From Fimbriimonadales bacterium (GTDB lineage Bacteria; Armatimonadota; Fimbriimonadia; Fimbriimonadales; GBS-DC), in NCBI GenBank assembly GCA_025998675.1, contig AP024673.1, positions 1,515,221-1,579,220 on the forward strand: a DNA stretch of 64,000 nt. Reading direction: 5' to 3'. Numbering within the stretch: the stretch's first letter is position 1; the number at the start of each line of letters is the position of its first letter. Position numbers and translations under genes: made by a program. Positions 7,598-15,458 of this stretch are shown here, one piece after another. The notes under the pieces were generated by a model. That model worked only from the letters and a program-made list of their open reading frames with translations. It was not told where the DNA came from and did no database searches.

Positions 7598-9700
7598 ATG
7601 AGTAGCCTCTGGGATGCCGTGGACGCCGCGTTCCAGCGTCTGGAGGCGCAGGCGGGGTTCGAGCCGCGCCCCGTCCAGCGTCAGATGGCGCAGTTTGTGT
7701 GCGAACAGCTGGAAAGCGGGCACTCGGGGATGGTGGAAGCGCCGACGGGGGTCGGCAAAAGCCTCGCCGCGCTGCTGCCCGCGATTGCCTACAGCCTGCA
7801 ATACGAGAAGCGCGTGGTCATCAGCACCTACACCGCCATGCTGGCAGAGCAATACTGGCGCAAAGACCTGCCGCTGGCGCTGAGCCTCTTTCCTAATGCG
7901 CCCCCAGTCGCGCTGGCGATGGGACGCACACGCTACGCCTGCCTGCACGCGATTCGCGACAACAAACGCCCGCGCGTCCCCGTCGAGCTGATACGATTCT
8001 TGCAGGAGTGGGCAGGCGTCGCGCAGGAGGGCGTGGAGTCGGAGCTGTACGAGTTCCTGCGGCGCAAGGCAATCCCCGAACGGCTGATACATGGCGTCTG
8101 GCAGGCGGTCGCCGTTCCCAGCGCGTGCCGCGCGCGCCGGTGCCCCTACTTCAACACCTGCTTCTACTATCAGGCGCGGGAGCAGGCGCGCACCGCGGGC
8201 ATCGTGATTACCAATCACGCCTTCGTGCTGATGGACGCGCTCGTGCGACGGGCGACAGAAGACAACGCCTCCCTGCTGGACGACTACGATTTCCTGATTC
8301 TGGACGAGGCGCACGATTTTCTGGACGCCGCCGCCAACGCGCTGGAGTTCGACCTCGACAGCAAGTTTATCGACTCGCTGATTGGGCACGCCGTCACGCT
8401 GAGCAATCAGACTCAGGACATTTTTCCGCCCGACAGTGCGCCGACAGGGTTTCTGATGTCTGTTCAGAAGCTGGTGGAGGGGTACGCGGGGCGCGTGCGC
8501 GACGCTTACGAGCAGCTGGCGTTTCCACCCGATACGCCGCGAGAAGGCGTGGCGACGCGCGTCGCGCCCGAATCGCTGACGCAGATGCGCGCGATGTACG
8601 GCGCATACCGTCCCGACCTGCACGCGCCCGTCGTTCACGCCGCCAGCGCCCTGCGCAAGGAGATTGGCGACCTCTACCGCGAGCTGGGACAGACCCTCGA
8701 ATCGTACAAAGGGCAACTCACCGAGGCGCAGCACGAGGAAGTGAAAGAGCTATGGGCGCAGTTCAGTCGCGAATTTGCGCTGGCGCATGGAAATCTGGGG
8801 CGGCTGATGGAACCGCAAGAGGGCGTGAGCTGGATTGAAGCCGATGAAGAACGCTGGAAGGCGTGCTATGAGCCGCTGGTGATTGCCGACTGGCTGCGCG
8901 AGAATCTGTGGCGCACGCGCCCTGCCCTCCTGATGAGCGCGACGCTCACTATCGACGGACGGTTCGACTTTTTCAGGGAGCAGTTTGGCTTCGAGGCGCA
9001 GGCAACCCTCCAGCTGCCCTATGTGTTCGATTACCGTCGGCAGTGCGCGCTCTATTTACCGTTGCCGGGCGCCATCCCGCCGCCGCCGCCCAGCGCCCGT
9101 GCGCCCGGCGCCGAGGAATACTATCAGCGCCTCGCAGACCAGATTAGCGCACTGATTCAACTCACGCAGGGACGCGCGCTGGTCTTGTTCGCCTCCAACA
9201 ACGAGATGCGCGCCATCCGCCAGCGGATACAGCTGGAGGGCGTTCGCATCCTCATGCAGGGCGAAGGCGCCGTCGCCGACCTGGCGAAACAGTTCCGCGA
9301 GGATGTGCATTCGGTGCTGTTCGGGGTGCGCTCGTTCTGGACGGGCTTCGACGCGCCCGGCGAGACGCTCGTGAATCTGATACTCACGCGCATCCCGTTC
9401 GAAGTGCCCACCACGCCCCTGCAGCGGGCGCGCCAGGCATGGTTCGAGGCGCAGGGACTGGACGCCTTCCGCGCCTGGTCGCTGCCGATGGTGAAACTGC
9501 AGATGCGTCAGGGGTTCGGCAGGCTCATCCGCCGCGCCGACGACTGGGGCATCGTCGCTCTCCTCGACCCGCGCATACGCACCAAAAGCTACGGCAGTGA
9601 AATCCTGCACAACCTGCCTGCAGGAATCGAGGTGTTCGACACGCTCCCCGCATTGACCGACTGGGTGCGTCAAAAAACGGGTTCCTCCCAGGTCAAGTAG
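7598..9700 (+). CDS. dinG: DinG/XPD-like superfamily 2 ATP-dependent DNA helicase
   Basis: This 700-residue protein has Walker A EAPTGVGKS near residue 48, motif II LDEAHDF (~232), the C-terminal helicase motifs SFWTGFDAPGE and RQGFGRLIRR, and an internal cysteine cluster (RYACLH, CRARRCPYFNTC) that fits the iron-sulfur domain of DinG/XPD helicases. These unwind DNA 5'-3', including R-loops and G-quadruplexes. DinG-type helicases also occur in defence loci, but here a repeat and a separate promoter divide it from the methylase operon, so I read it as a housekeeping repair gene. Confidence 0.88.
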   Translation: MSSLWDAVDAAFQRLEAQAGFEPRPVQRQMAQFVCEQLESGHSGMVEAPTGVGKSLAALLPAIAYSLQYEKRVVISTYTAMLAEQYWRKDLPLALSLFPNAPPVALAMGRTRYACLHAIRDNKRPRVPVELIRFLQEWAGVAQEGVESELYEFLRRKAIPERLIHGVWQAVAVPSACRARRCPYFNTCFYYQAREQARTAGIVITNHAFVLMDALVRRATEDNASLLDDYDFLILDEAHDFLDAAANALEFDLDSKFIDSLIGHAVTLSNQTQDIFPPDSAPTGFLMSVQKLVEGYAGRVRDAYEQLAFPPDTPREGVATRVAPESLTQMRAMYGAYRPDLHAPVVHAASALRKEIGDLYRELGQTLESYKGQLTEAQHEEVKELWAQFSREFALAHGNLGRLMEPQEGVSWIEADEERWKACYEPLVIADWLRENLWRTRPALLMSATLTIDGRFDFFREQFGFEAQATLQLPYVFDYRRQCALYLPLPGAIPPPPPSARAPGAEEYYQRLADQISALIQLTQGRALVLFASNNEMRAIRQRIQLEGVRILMQGEGAVADLAKQFREDVHSVLFGVRSFWTGFDAPGETLVNLILTRIPFEVPTTPLQRARQAWFEAQGLDAFRAWSLPMVKLQMRQGFGRLIRRADDWGIVALLDPRIRTKSYGSEILHNLPAGIEVFDTLPALTDWVRQKTGSSQVK

Positions 9701-9722
9701 GGAAAAACGCCCGCACATGGGG

Positions 9723-9728
9723 TATACT
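9723..9728 (+). promoter_or_regulatory. -10 box of the transposase-fold/sigma-4 gene
   Basis: TATACT in GGGTATACT. It lies downstream of the earliest in-frame start at 9717, so the used start is the ATG at 9759, which has GGAGGG about 8 bases before it. Confidence 0.6.
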
Positions 9729-9758
9729 TCTTTTACCGCCGCGAAACGGAGGGCGTGC

Positions 9759-10487
9759 ATGGCGAAGAAACCATCCGAGGGGTCGCAGCAGCGCAAGGCG
9801 AGGTCGCCCTTTGAGAAACTGCGCACGACGGGGTCCAGCGCTTACCGTCTCTACGCGCTGATTGCGTTCTACGCACGCGCGAAAAAGCCCCTCTTCGACG
9901 AGGAGGTGACCGCGCTCTTCGCCCAATCGCTGCCCGAAGTGTGCCAGAGCTACGAATACGAACTCATCGCCTATCGCGTGATGGCGAATCAGGTGCATTT
10001 GCTGCTGGGCGTCAAGCCAACCGACGCGATTGCCGATGTGGTCAGCAACATCAAACGCAGCACGGCGCATCGGCTGTTTGAGGGCATCGCGCGCCTGGAG
10101 CAGGAAATCGGCAAGCGCAACTTCTGGGCGGAAGGCTACTTCGCCGAAACGCTCGGACACGCCCAGATCGAACACACCCTCAAGGTCTGGCAACACCGCT
10201 CCAGAGATGAAGAGACCATGCTGATGCAGATTGTGTACGACCTTGCACAGCCCCTGCATCCAAAACAGATTGAGCGCGCGATGGATGCGCTGATGCCTGC
10301 CGAGCGCGTGGTCATGCGCCTGCTGTACGGATTGCAGGGCGAGCAGGTTCACACGCTGGAGCAGGCGGCGGACAAACTGGGGCTGAAACCCGACGAAGTG
10401 CAGCAGATGGCGCAGGAGTCGATTGCGAAAATCCGCGCCCTGTTGCGCGAGCGACGCATGGAACGCGCCGCAGGGAGGTCCGCATGA
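9759..10487 (+). CDS. Degenerate IS200/REP-type (Y1) transposase fold fused to sigma-70 region 4
   Basis: Residues ~25-150 follow the TnpA_REP/IS200 pattern: YELIAYRVMANQVHLLL (family ...VMPNHVHLLL), VVSNIKRSTAHRLF, then NFWAEGYFAETLG. The HUH motif is reduced to Q78-V-H80, and the helix expected to carry the catalytic tyrosine reads IEHTLKVWQ with no Tyr, so DNA cleavage is unlikely. Residues ~174-232 match sigma-70 region 4 (LMPAERVVMRLLYGLQGE, TLEQAADKLGLKPDEVQQMAQ, IAKIRALL), the helix-turn-helix that reads -35 boxes; regions 2 and 3 are absent. The 242-aa protein is thus probably a domesticated DNA-binding regulator. It overlaps the HIT gene by 4 bases. Confidence 0.72.
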   Translation: MAKKPSEGSQQRKARSPFEKLRTTGSSAYRLYALIAFYARAKKPLFDEEVTALFAQSLPEVCQSYEYELIAYRVMANQVHLLLGVKPTDAIADVVSNIKRSTAHRLFEGIARLEQEIGKRNFWAEGYFAETLGHAQIEHTLKVWQHRSRDEETMLMQIVYDLAQPLHPKQIERAMDALMPAERVVMRLLYGLQGEQVHTLEQAADKLGLKPDEVQQMAQESIAKIRALLRERRMERAAGRSA

Positions 10488-10828
10488 GCGCATGCCTGTT
10501 TTGTAAGTTCGTCAGCCGCGAAATCCCAACGCAGGTAGTCTACGAGGACGAACACGCCCTCGCGTTCCGCGACATCAACCCGCAGGCGCCGACGCATATT
10601 CTGGTCATCCCGCGCGTGCATATCGAGAACCTTGCGGCGATGGAAACGGCTCACGAGGGGCTGATGGGACATCTGCTGTGGGTGTGCGCGGAGATTGCCC
10701 GACAGGAGGGCATCGAGGACGAGGGCTACCGCGTGGTGCTGAACACCAACCGCGCGGCGGGACAATCGGTGTACCACCTGCACTTCCACCTGCTGGGCGG
10801 GCGTTCGATGGGCTGGCCGCCAGGCTAA
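10484..10828 (+). CDS. HIT-family (HINT-like) nucleotide hydrolase
   Basis: This 114-residue histidine-triad protein has the active-site motif HLHFHLLGGR near the C terminus and the N-terminal CLFCKFVSREIP segment with the CxxC seen in many bacterial HINT proteins. The family hydrolyses nucleoside phosphoramidates and adenylated compounds in the cytosol. It starts within an ATGA overlap with the preceding fusion gene, so the two are co-translated; whether they are functionally linked is unknown. Confidence 0.92.
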   Translation: MSACLFCKFVSREIPTQVVYEDEHALAFRDINPQAPTHILVIPRVHIENLAAMETAHEGLMGHLLWVCAEIARQEGIEDEGYRVVLNTNRAAGQSVYHLHFHLLGGRSMGWPPG

Positions 10829-10852
10829 GTGCAGCGGCTGTTCCCAATCTGC

Positions 10853-10858
10853 CATAAT
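10853..10858 (+). promoter_or_regulatory. -10 box of the SLH-like gene, leaderless spacing
   Basis: CATAAT with 7 bases to the ATG at 10866. No room for a ribosome-binding site. Confidence 0.5.
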
Positions 10859-10865
10859 TAAGGGC

Positions 10866-11519
10866 ATGAACCGTTTATCGATGGCGCGTGCGGTGGGGCT
10901 CAACCTGCTGCTGGTCGGGCTGCTCTGGTCGCAGGGCGCGCAGCGACAGCCGAATTTCCATACGCCTCCGCCCAAACCCACCTCCGCCTACGACGCACCC
11001 CTCACAGGCTACGAGGTCGCCGTGCTGACCGCTGAGTTTGTTGTGAATCTGGAGCGCGGGCTGACCGAGGCGTTCCAGAAGCCCATCAGCCTTGCCCCTG
11101 CGGGCGAGGTGCAACTTCAGGGCAAGCACCCTGCGTGGGCGCAGTCGGCGCTGAAAGAGCTTAAGGCGCGCGGCGCCATCCCGCCTCGCTTCAGCGCAAG
11201 CAAGCCGATGCCGCGCTATCAGGTCGCGCAGATGCTCGCCCAGTACGCGCAGCGACTGGACGCCCGCATGCGCGAGCAGATTGGCGCGCCGCGCGGAATC
11301 ACGCGATTCCGCACGCAGCCGACCATCCAGCTACCGCGCACCCATCCCGCCTATCGCGCGCTGCAGTACCTCGCACAGGGCGGCTGGGTCGGCGCCGAAC
11401 TGCCTCTCTATCAGAAGCCCACTGAGCCTATCAGGGGCAAAGAGCTGCCCGATATGCTCCGCGATGTCGCCAAACGCGTCCTCGAGCGCTACCGCGACGA
11501 ACCGCACCTGCAGAACTGA
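10866..11519 (+). CDS. Exported SLH-like domain protein
   Basis: This 217-residue protein begins with a hydrophobic signal segment (residues ~9-24) and then a proline-rich linker. Two repeats resemble S-layer homology motifs: HPAWAQSALKELKARGAIPP (~80) and HPAYRALQYLAQGGWVGAEL (~160), each followed by a segment like RYQVAQMLAQYA. SLH domains bind secondary cell-wall polymers. Only two degenerate copies are seen, where three are usual, so the function is a structural guess. The next gene, a ferredoxin, has its own ribosome-binding site and is probably unrelated. Confidence 0.6.
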   Translation: MNRLSMARAVGLNLLLVGLLWSQGAQRQPNFHTPPPKPTSAYDAPLTGYEVAVLTAEFVVNLERGLTEAFQKPISLAPAGEVQLQGKHPAWAQSALKELKARGAIPPRFSASKPMPRYQVAQMLAQYAQRLDARMREQIGAPRGITRFRTQPTIQLPRTHPAYRALQYLAQGGWVGAELPLYQKPTEPIRGKELPDMLRDVAKRVLERYRDEPHLQN

Positions 11520-11553
11520 ATCGGGTATCCTATAGCGCAAGGAGGCTATCCTT

Positions 11554-11796
11554 ATGCCGTATGTTATCACGGAACCCTGTATCGGTGTGAAGGACAAATC
11601 GTGCGTGGCGGTCTGCCCCGTGGACTGCATCTATGAGGGCGACGACCAGCTTTACATCCATCCCGATGAGTGCATCGACTGCGGGCTGTGCGAGCCTGAG
11701 TGCCCCGTGAACGCCATCTACGCCGACACCGAAGTGCCCCCCGAATGGCGACACTATATTGAGAAGAACGCGCTCTTCTTCAAACAGAAGAAGTGA
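11554..11796 (+). CDS. fdxA: Ferredoxin, 7Fe/8Fe bacterial type
   Basis: This 80-residue ferredoxin has two cysteine clusters: an N-terminal one with the spaced cysteines of [18 protein letters not shown], which suggests a 3Fe-4S or 7Fe arrangement, and a classical [12 protein letters not shown] 4Fe-4S site. It is a soluble electron carrier; the partner is not evident nearby. GGAGG lies 7 bases before the ATG. Its last 38 bases overlap the proposed TTG start of the following membrane-protein gene. Confidence 0.93.
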   Translation: MPYVITEPCIGVKDKSCVAVCPVDCIYEGDDQLYIHPDECIDCGLCEPECPVNAIYADTEVPPEWRHYIEKNALFFKQKK

Positions 11797-13066
11797 CGGC
11801 TGGCTTTGGGCGGCGCTGGCGCTGATTGTAGGGCTTCACCTGCTGGCGCTGCCCCAGGCGTTTCAAAACACCCCTCTCCGCGCCGACAGCGACACGGCAG
11901 TCATGCTGGACGCCGTGCAGCGCCATGGCGCCCTGCGCTGGTTGTGGGGCGACTGGCTGCTGGAAAACGGCTTCTATCGCCCCATCAGCAGCCTCTCCAT
12001 CGCGCTCGATTACACACTCTACGGCGAGGCGAGCTGGGGCTTCCGTTTGACGAACTGGCTGCTGATGGCGCTCACTGCGCTGGGCGCATGGGCGCTGGCG
12101 CGCGCCTATGCGCGGCTGGTGGGCAGTCCGCACGCCGACTGGCTCGCGCTGGGGGTGGGCGTTGCGTTGAGCCTGCAGCAGACGGGGCTGACGGGCATCG
12201 TCGCAAAATGGTCGGCATGGTGGTTTGTGGCGGCGGCGGTGGGGGTGTGCATCAGCATCACCGGGTGGGCAAGGCATAGTCGCGTCAGTGGCTTTCAACT
12301 CCTCCTTATGCTGGGCGCGCTGTTCTGGGGTTTTGACCGCCTGCTGGGGACGGAATACACGCGCCTGATTACATGGGTTCCCTCGCGCACCGCGCTTCTG
12401 GGCGCGCTGTTCAGCGTGTGGGCGATGTACGCGCTGGTACAGGGCGCGACGCAGCGTCGCGGGTGGCAGCTGGCGCTGGGCGGCGGGCTGTACCTGCTTG
12501 CGCTGGGCAGCTACGAACAGCCTATCGCGCTGGTTCCGCTGGTGGGCGCGCTGGCGTTCTGGCGACGACGCGACTGGGGCGGCTGGGGCGCGCGGGCGTT
12601 TGCGACCGTCGCGCTGGGCGCGGCGCTCATCCTCGCGCTGCGATTCGCGCTCCTGCCCGCCGAACCAACCACCTACCAGCGCCAGCAACTGCGCAGTAGC
12701 CTCTCTGGTCCCATCTTCAGCTACCTGACAGAACTCCTGCCCCCCACCGGGCAGTGGCAATACTGGCGCTCGGTCGGGACCAATCTCGAGGTGCTGCTTG
12801 TGGACAGGGCGGGCTGGGATCATCTGGCGGGCACGCTGCTCTATCTGGGCGTGCTAACGGCGGCATGGCGCTGGCGGGGGCTGCTGGGGGGCGCATGGCT
12901 GTGGCACGCGCTCGCCTTTCTGCCGATGGCGTTCCTGCACCCCTTCGAACACTACATGTACCTGCCCCAGCTGGGCAAGACGCTCTTCGATGTGGGGCTG
13001 ATTGCGTGGGGGCTGGAGCGGTTAGGGACACACCTGCGTACCGCTGGATCCCTGACGGGCAGCTAA
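11759..13066 (+). CDS. Polytopic membrane protein, GT-C glycosyltransferase-like
   Basis: About 435 residues with ten or more membrane helices. The first loop has an acidic [12 protein letters not shown] segment and a [16 protein letters not shown] motif, like the periplasmic loops of GT-C enzymes (PMT/ArnT/TMTC-like) that use lipid-linked sugars; the assignment is weak. No ATG or GTG exists near the start. The only candidate is TTG at 11759, inside the ferredoxin gene, so translation may depend on coupling. The 3' end overlaps the convergent queG gene by 45 bases. Confidence 0.6.
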   Translation: MRRTRSSSNRRSDGWLWAALALIVGLHLLALPQAFQNTPLRADSDTAVMLDAVQRHGALRWLWGDWLLENGFYRPISSLSIALDYTLYGEASWGFRLTNWLLMALTALGAWALARAYARLVGSPHADWLALGVGVALSLQQTGLTGIVAKWSAWWFVAAAVGVCISITGWARHSRVSGFQLLLMLGALFWGFDRLLGTEYTRLITWVPSRTALLGALFSVWAMYALVQGATQRRGWQLALGGGLYLLALGSYEQPIALVPLVGALAFWRRRDWGGWGARAFATVALGAALILALRFALLPAEPTTYQRQQLRSSLSGPIFSYLTELLPPTGQWQYWRSVGTNLEVLLVDRAGWDHLAGTLLYLGVLTAAWRWRGLLGGAWLWHALAFLPMAFLHPFEHYMYLPQLGKTLFDVGLIAWGLERLGTHLRTAGSLTGS

Positions 13067-14071
13067 GCGCGCCAGCGCCCACTGCGCCGTCTCGCGCAGT
13101 ATCGGGTCTTCATGGTGGCAGTAGCGTTCAATCAGCGGGCGCAGGGCGGGGTCGCCCCGATTGCCTGCCACGATGAGCGCGTTGCGCACCAGCCCCCGCC
13201 AGCGGGCGCGTGTAATCGCGCTGCCGCGAAACCGCGCGGTGAACGCTCCCTCGTCCATCGTCAGAATCTCGTGTAAGCGCGGCAGCGGACGCGCCTGAAA
13301 ACGCGGCTCACGGGCAGGCTGCGCGCGCAACGGCTGGTGAACGCGCGGGCGATTGAACGGGCAGACCTCCTGACAGATGTCGCAGCCGAACAGCCACTCG
13401 CCCATCGACGCGCGGTACGCCTCAGGAATCGAATCGCGTCGCTCGATGGTCAGGTAGCTGACGCATCGGCGGGCGTCCAGCGTGTACGGCTCGATCAGCG
13501 CGCCCGTCGGGCAGGCGTCCAGACACAACCGACAGGTTCCACAGCCGCCCTCTGCAGGCGAGTCGTACTCCAGTTCCAGCGTCAGCAGCAGCACCCCGAT
13601 AAAAAAGTACGAGCCGCGATGGGTGTTAATCAGGCAGGTGTTTTTGCCGTACCAGCCCAGCCCCGCCAGCCACGCGAGGTCGCGCTCCAGCACCGGCGCG
13701 GAGTCGACGCACACGCGCCCCTGCGTATCGGGCGCAAGAGCTTGAATCGCACCGAGCAGCGTCTCCAGCTTCTCTCGTAAGACCCGATGATAGTCCTCGC
13801 CCAGTGCGTAGCGCGCGATGCGGTAGTCGGTTTCAGGCAGTTCGGCAGGCGCGTAATTCAGCCCGACCACCACCGCACTGCGGGCGTCGGGCAATAGTTC
13901 GGCAGGATTGACGCGCAGGCGCGCCGTGCGCTGCAGGTACTCCATCGTGCCTGCGTAGCCCTGCGCCAGCCACTGCAGAAACGACTCCGCATGCGGCGGG
14001 GGCTGCGCAGGCGCGACCCCCACCAGCTCAAACCCCAGCGCACGCGCGTATTGCTTAATCCACTCAGACAC
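13022..14071 (-). CDS. queG: Epoxyqueuosine reductase QueG
   Basis: This 349-residue protein carries two 4Fe-4S motifs, CGTCRLCLDACPTGA and CDICQEVCPFN, the DSAPVLERDLAW and GWYGKNTCLI segments typical of QueG, and a C-terminal HEAT-like tail. It uses cobalamin to reduce epoxyqueuosine to queuosine at position 34 of tRNAs. The start is GTG at 14071 with TACCCT ending 7 bases upstream, suggesting a leaderless mRNA. FolE2 at 28.7 kb could supply the same pathway. Confidence 0.95.
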   Translation of the reverse strand: MSEWIKQYARALGFELVGVAPAQPPPHAESFLQWLAQGYAGTMEYLQRTARLRVNPAELLPDARSAVVVGLNYAPAELPETDYRIARYALGEDYHRVLREKLETLLGAIQALAPDTQGRVCVDSAPVLERDLAWLAGLGWYGKNTCLINTHRGSYFFIGVLLLTLELEYDSPAEGGCGTCRLCLDACPTGALIEPYTLDARRCVSYLTIERRDSIPEAYRASMGEWLFGCDICQEVCPFNRPRVHQPLRAQPAREPRFQARPLPRLHEILTMDEGAFTARFRGSAITRARWRGLVRNALIVAGNRGDPALRPLIERYCHHEDPILRETAQWALARLAARQGSSGTQVCP

Positions 14072-14078
14072 CAGCAGG

Positions 14079-14084
14079 AGGGTA
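14079..14084 (-). promoter_or_regulatory. -10 box of queG, leaderless spacing
   Basis: TACCCT within AGGTACCCTCC on the minus strand, 7 bases from the GTG start. Confidence 0.45.
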
Positions 14085-14197
14085 CCTGATTTCTGAAACA
14101 GCCGAAGTGTTTTCAGGTGTCCAGAAGTTCGTGATTGGGCTATTCCTTCTGGAGAATCTACACTGCTTTCTCAAGAAAACTTCAAAATTGGCTTGTT

Positions 14198-14213
14198 TGG
14201 CACGAAAGTTGCT
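14198..14213 (+). promoter_or_regulatory. Sigma-54 (RpoN) -24/-12 promoter
   Basis: TGGCACGAAAGTTGCT matches the consensus TGGCAC-N5-TTGCT exactly, with GG and GC separated by 10 bases. It lies 53 bases before the start of the response-regulator/PilZ gene and reads toward it and flagellin. Confidence 0.75.
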
Positions 14214-14266
14214 GTGAGTTCATCTGGTAGCTTGCTGGGGAGATTTGGTTTCAAGGAGGAGAGACT

Positions 14267-15295
14267 TTGCCTGAGATTGGCGTGTTGCTGGTGGAAGATG
14301 AAAGGCTGCTGGATCGCGTGGTATCGGACGCCTTGCGCACCATTGGCGTCCCGTGCGAAACAGTAGGCTGCGAAGAGCAAGCGGCGCAAAAGCTGGCGCA
14401 ACGGCGATACGACCTGCTCCTGCTGGACTTGCGCATTCTGCATAGTTCGGGCGTTGCGGTGCTGCGGCAGGCGCGTGAACGCTATCCCGACATACCCGTA
14501 ATCGTGATTACGGCATACGCAACGACGGAAGATGTCGAACACGCGCTCGCGCTGGGCGTGGACGCGTTGCTGTATAAGCCTTTCGATATTGACACGCTCT
14601 TGAATACGGTGCGCACTTTGCTTTATCGGCGCACGCCTGAGGCAGCGGTTCACGCAGGGACGCAGACGCGCGCAGACGCGTGTATCGGGCTGCGCTGGCT
14701 GGAGATCGGCGCGCTCACGATGCTGCGCTCCGAGGCGTACACAGTGCTGGGGCGCGTCATGCATGGGGACGAACTCTTCCTGAGCGTGCGCACCGATTGG
14801 CTGGAGCCGCCCCACCCTGCGCGCTGGACAGTCGAGTGGACGGGCGACGATGCACTCTATCAGTTCGAAGCCCGTGTCGTGGACGCAACTCCCGAGGCGG
14901 ATGGGATCTTGTGGATCCTGCGACTGCCGCGCCTGATACGGCGCGTCCAGCGGCGGCGACACCCGCGTGTGCCTGTTTCGGGCAAGGCGTTTGTTTCTAT
15001 GGCGGGACGGCTGCAGCGCGCGACACACGCCGAGCTTGTCGACCTCAGCGAAGGCGGCGTATGCCTCGTGCTGACCGAGCCGCCCTTGCGCGGCGCGACG
15101 CTCCACCTTGAGATCCACGCCCACGCCGCGCAGGGCGCGCTGGACTTTCAGGCAGAGGGTACTGTGCGCTCCATCGTCGCGTTCACCCGGCAGGGCGAAC
15201 CGCGCTACCGAGCAGGTGTGCAGCTCGAGCGACTCCCCACAGCAATCGTTCAACAGATTCGCCAGTTGCACCGGGAGCGACTGACACACCCGTAA
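14267..15295 (+). CDS. Response regulator with C-terminal PilZ domain
   Basis: Residues 1-120 are a receiver domain: acidic VEDE, phosphorylation site D54 in LLLLDLRIL, T82 in ITA and K104 in YKPF. The C-terminal ~110 residues are a PilZ domain with the c-di-GMP motifs RRHPR and DLSEGG. A YcgR-like middle region lies between. Such proteins couple two-component signals and cyclic di-GMP to flagellar or pilus output. The start is TTG at 14267, placed 6 bases after AAGGAGGA; a sigma-54 promoter is upstream and flagellin follows after 163 bases. Confidence 0.88.
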   Translation: MPEIGVLLVEDERLLDRVVSDALRTIGVPCETVGCEEQAAQKLAQRRYDLLLLDLRILHSSGVAVLRQARERYPDIPVIVITAYATTEDVEHALALGVDALLYKPFDIDTLLNTVRTLLYRRTPEAAVHAGTQTRADACIGLRWLEIGALTMLRSEAYTVLGRVMHGDELFLSVRTDWLEPPHPARWTVEWTGDDALYQFEARVVDATPEADGILWILRLPRLIRRVQRRRHPRVPVSGKAFVSMAGRLQRATHAELVDLSEGGVCLVLTEPPLRGATLHLEIHAHAAQGALDFQAEGTVRSIVAFTRQGEPRYRAGVQLERLPTAIVQQIRQLHRERLTHP

Positions 15296-15458
15296 TTTGC
15301 ACAGGCACCTCGCATTTGTACGATATTTCAACAAACCTCGCAATTTTACAGAGAGCGACGGTTTAACTTCCGCCGACAATCCCTCACGACGCGCCCATGG
15401 GGCGTCGACGGAACGACCCCCGCGCGTCAGAAATCTCAACATCAGGGAGGATTATGCG

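Noticed and set aside
6146-8734. An 862-codon open frame on the minus strand opposite the methylases and DinG
   Set aside because: No recognisable domain, while three plus-strand genes with catalytic motifs cover the same bases, and it also reads through a dispersed repeat.
7598-9700. DinG helicase as the missing motor of the methylation module
   Set aside because: It is separated by a repeat element and its own promoter, and has the Fe-S helicase layout rather than the HsdR motor layout.
9717-9758. Earlier start of the transposase-fold/sigma-4 gene at 9717
   Set aside because: The TATACT promoter box lies within this stretch, and the ATG at 9759 has a good ribosome-binding site.
15297-15458. 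N-terminal extension of flagellin
   Set aside because: Flagellins begin with a short conserved D0 segment; the extension has no similarity and ATG 15459 has AGGGAGG in place.
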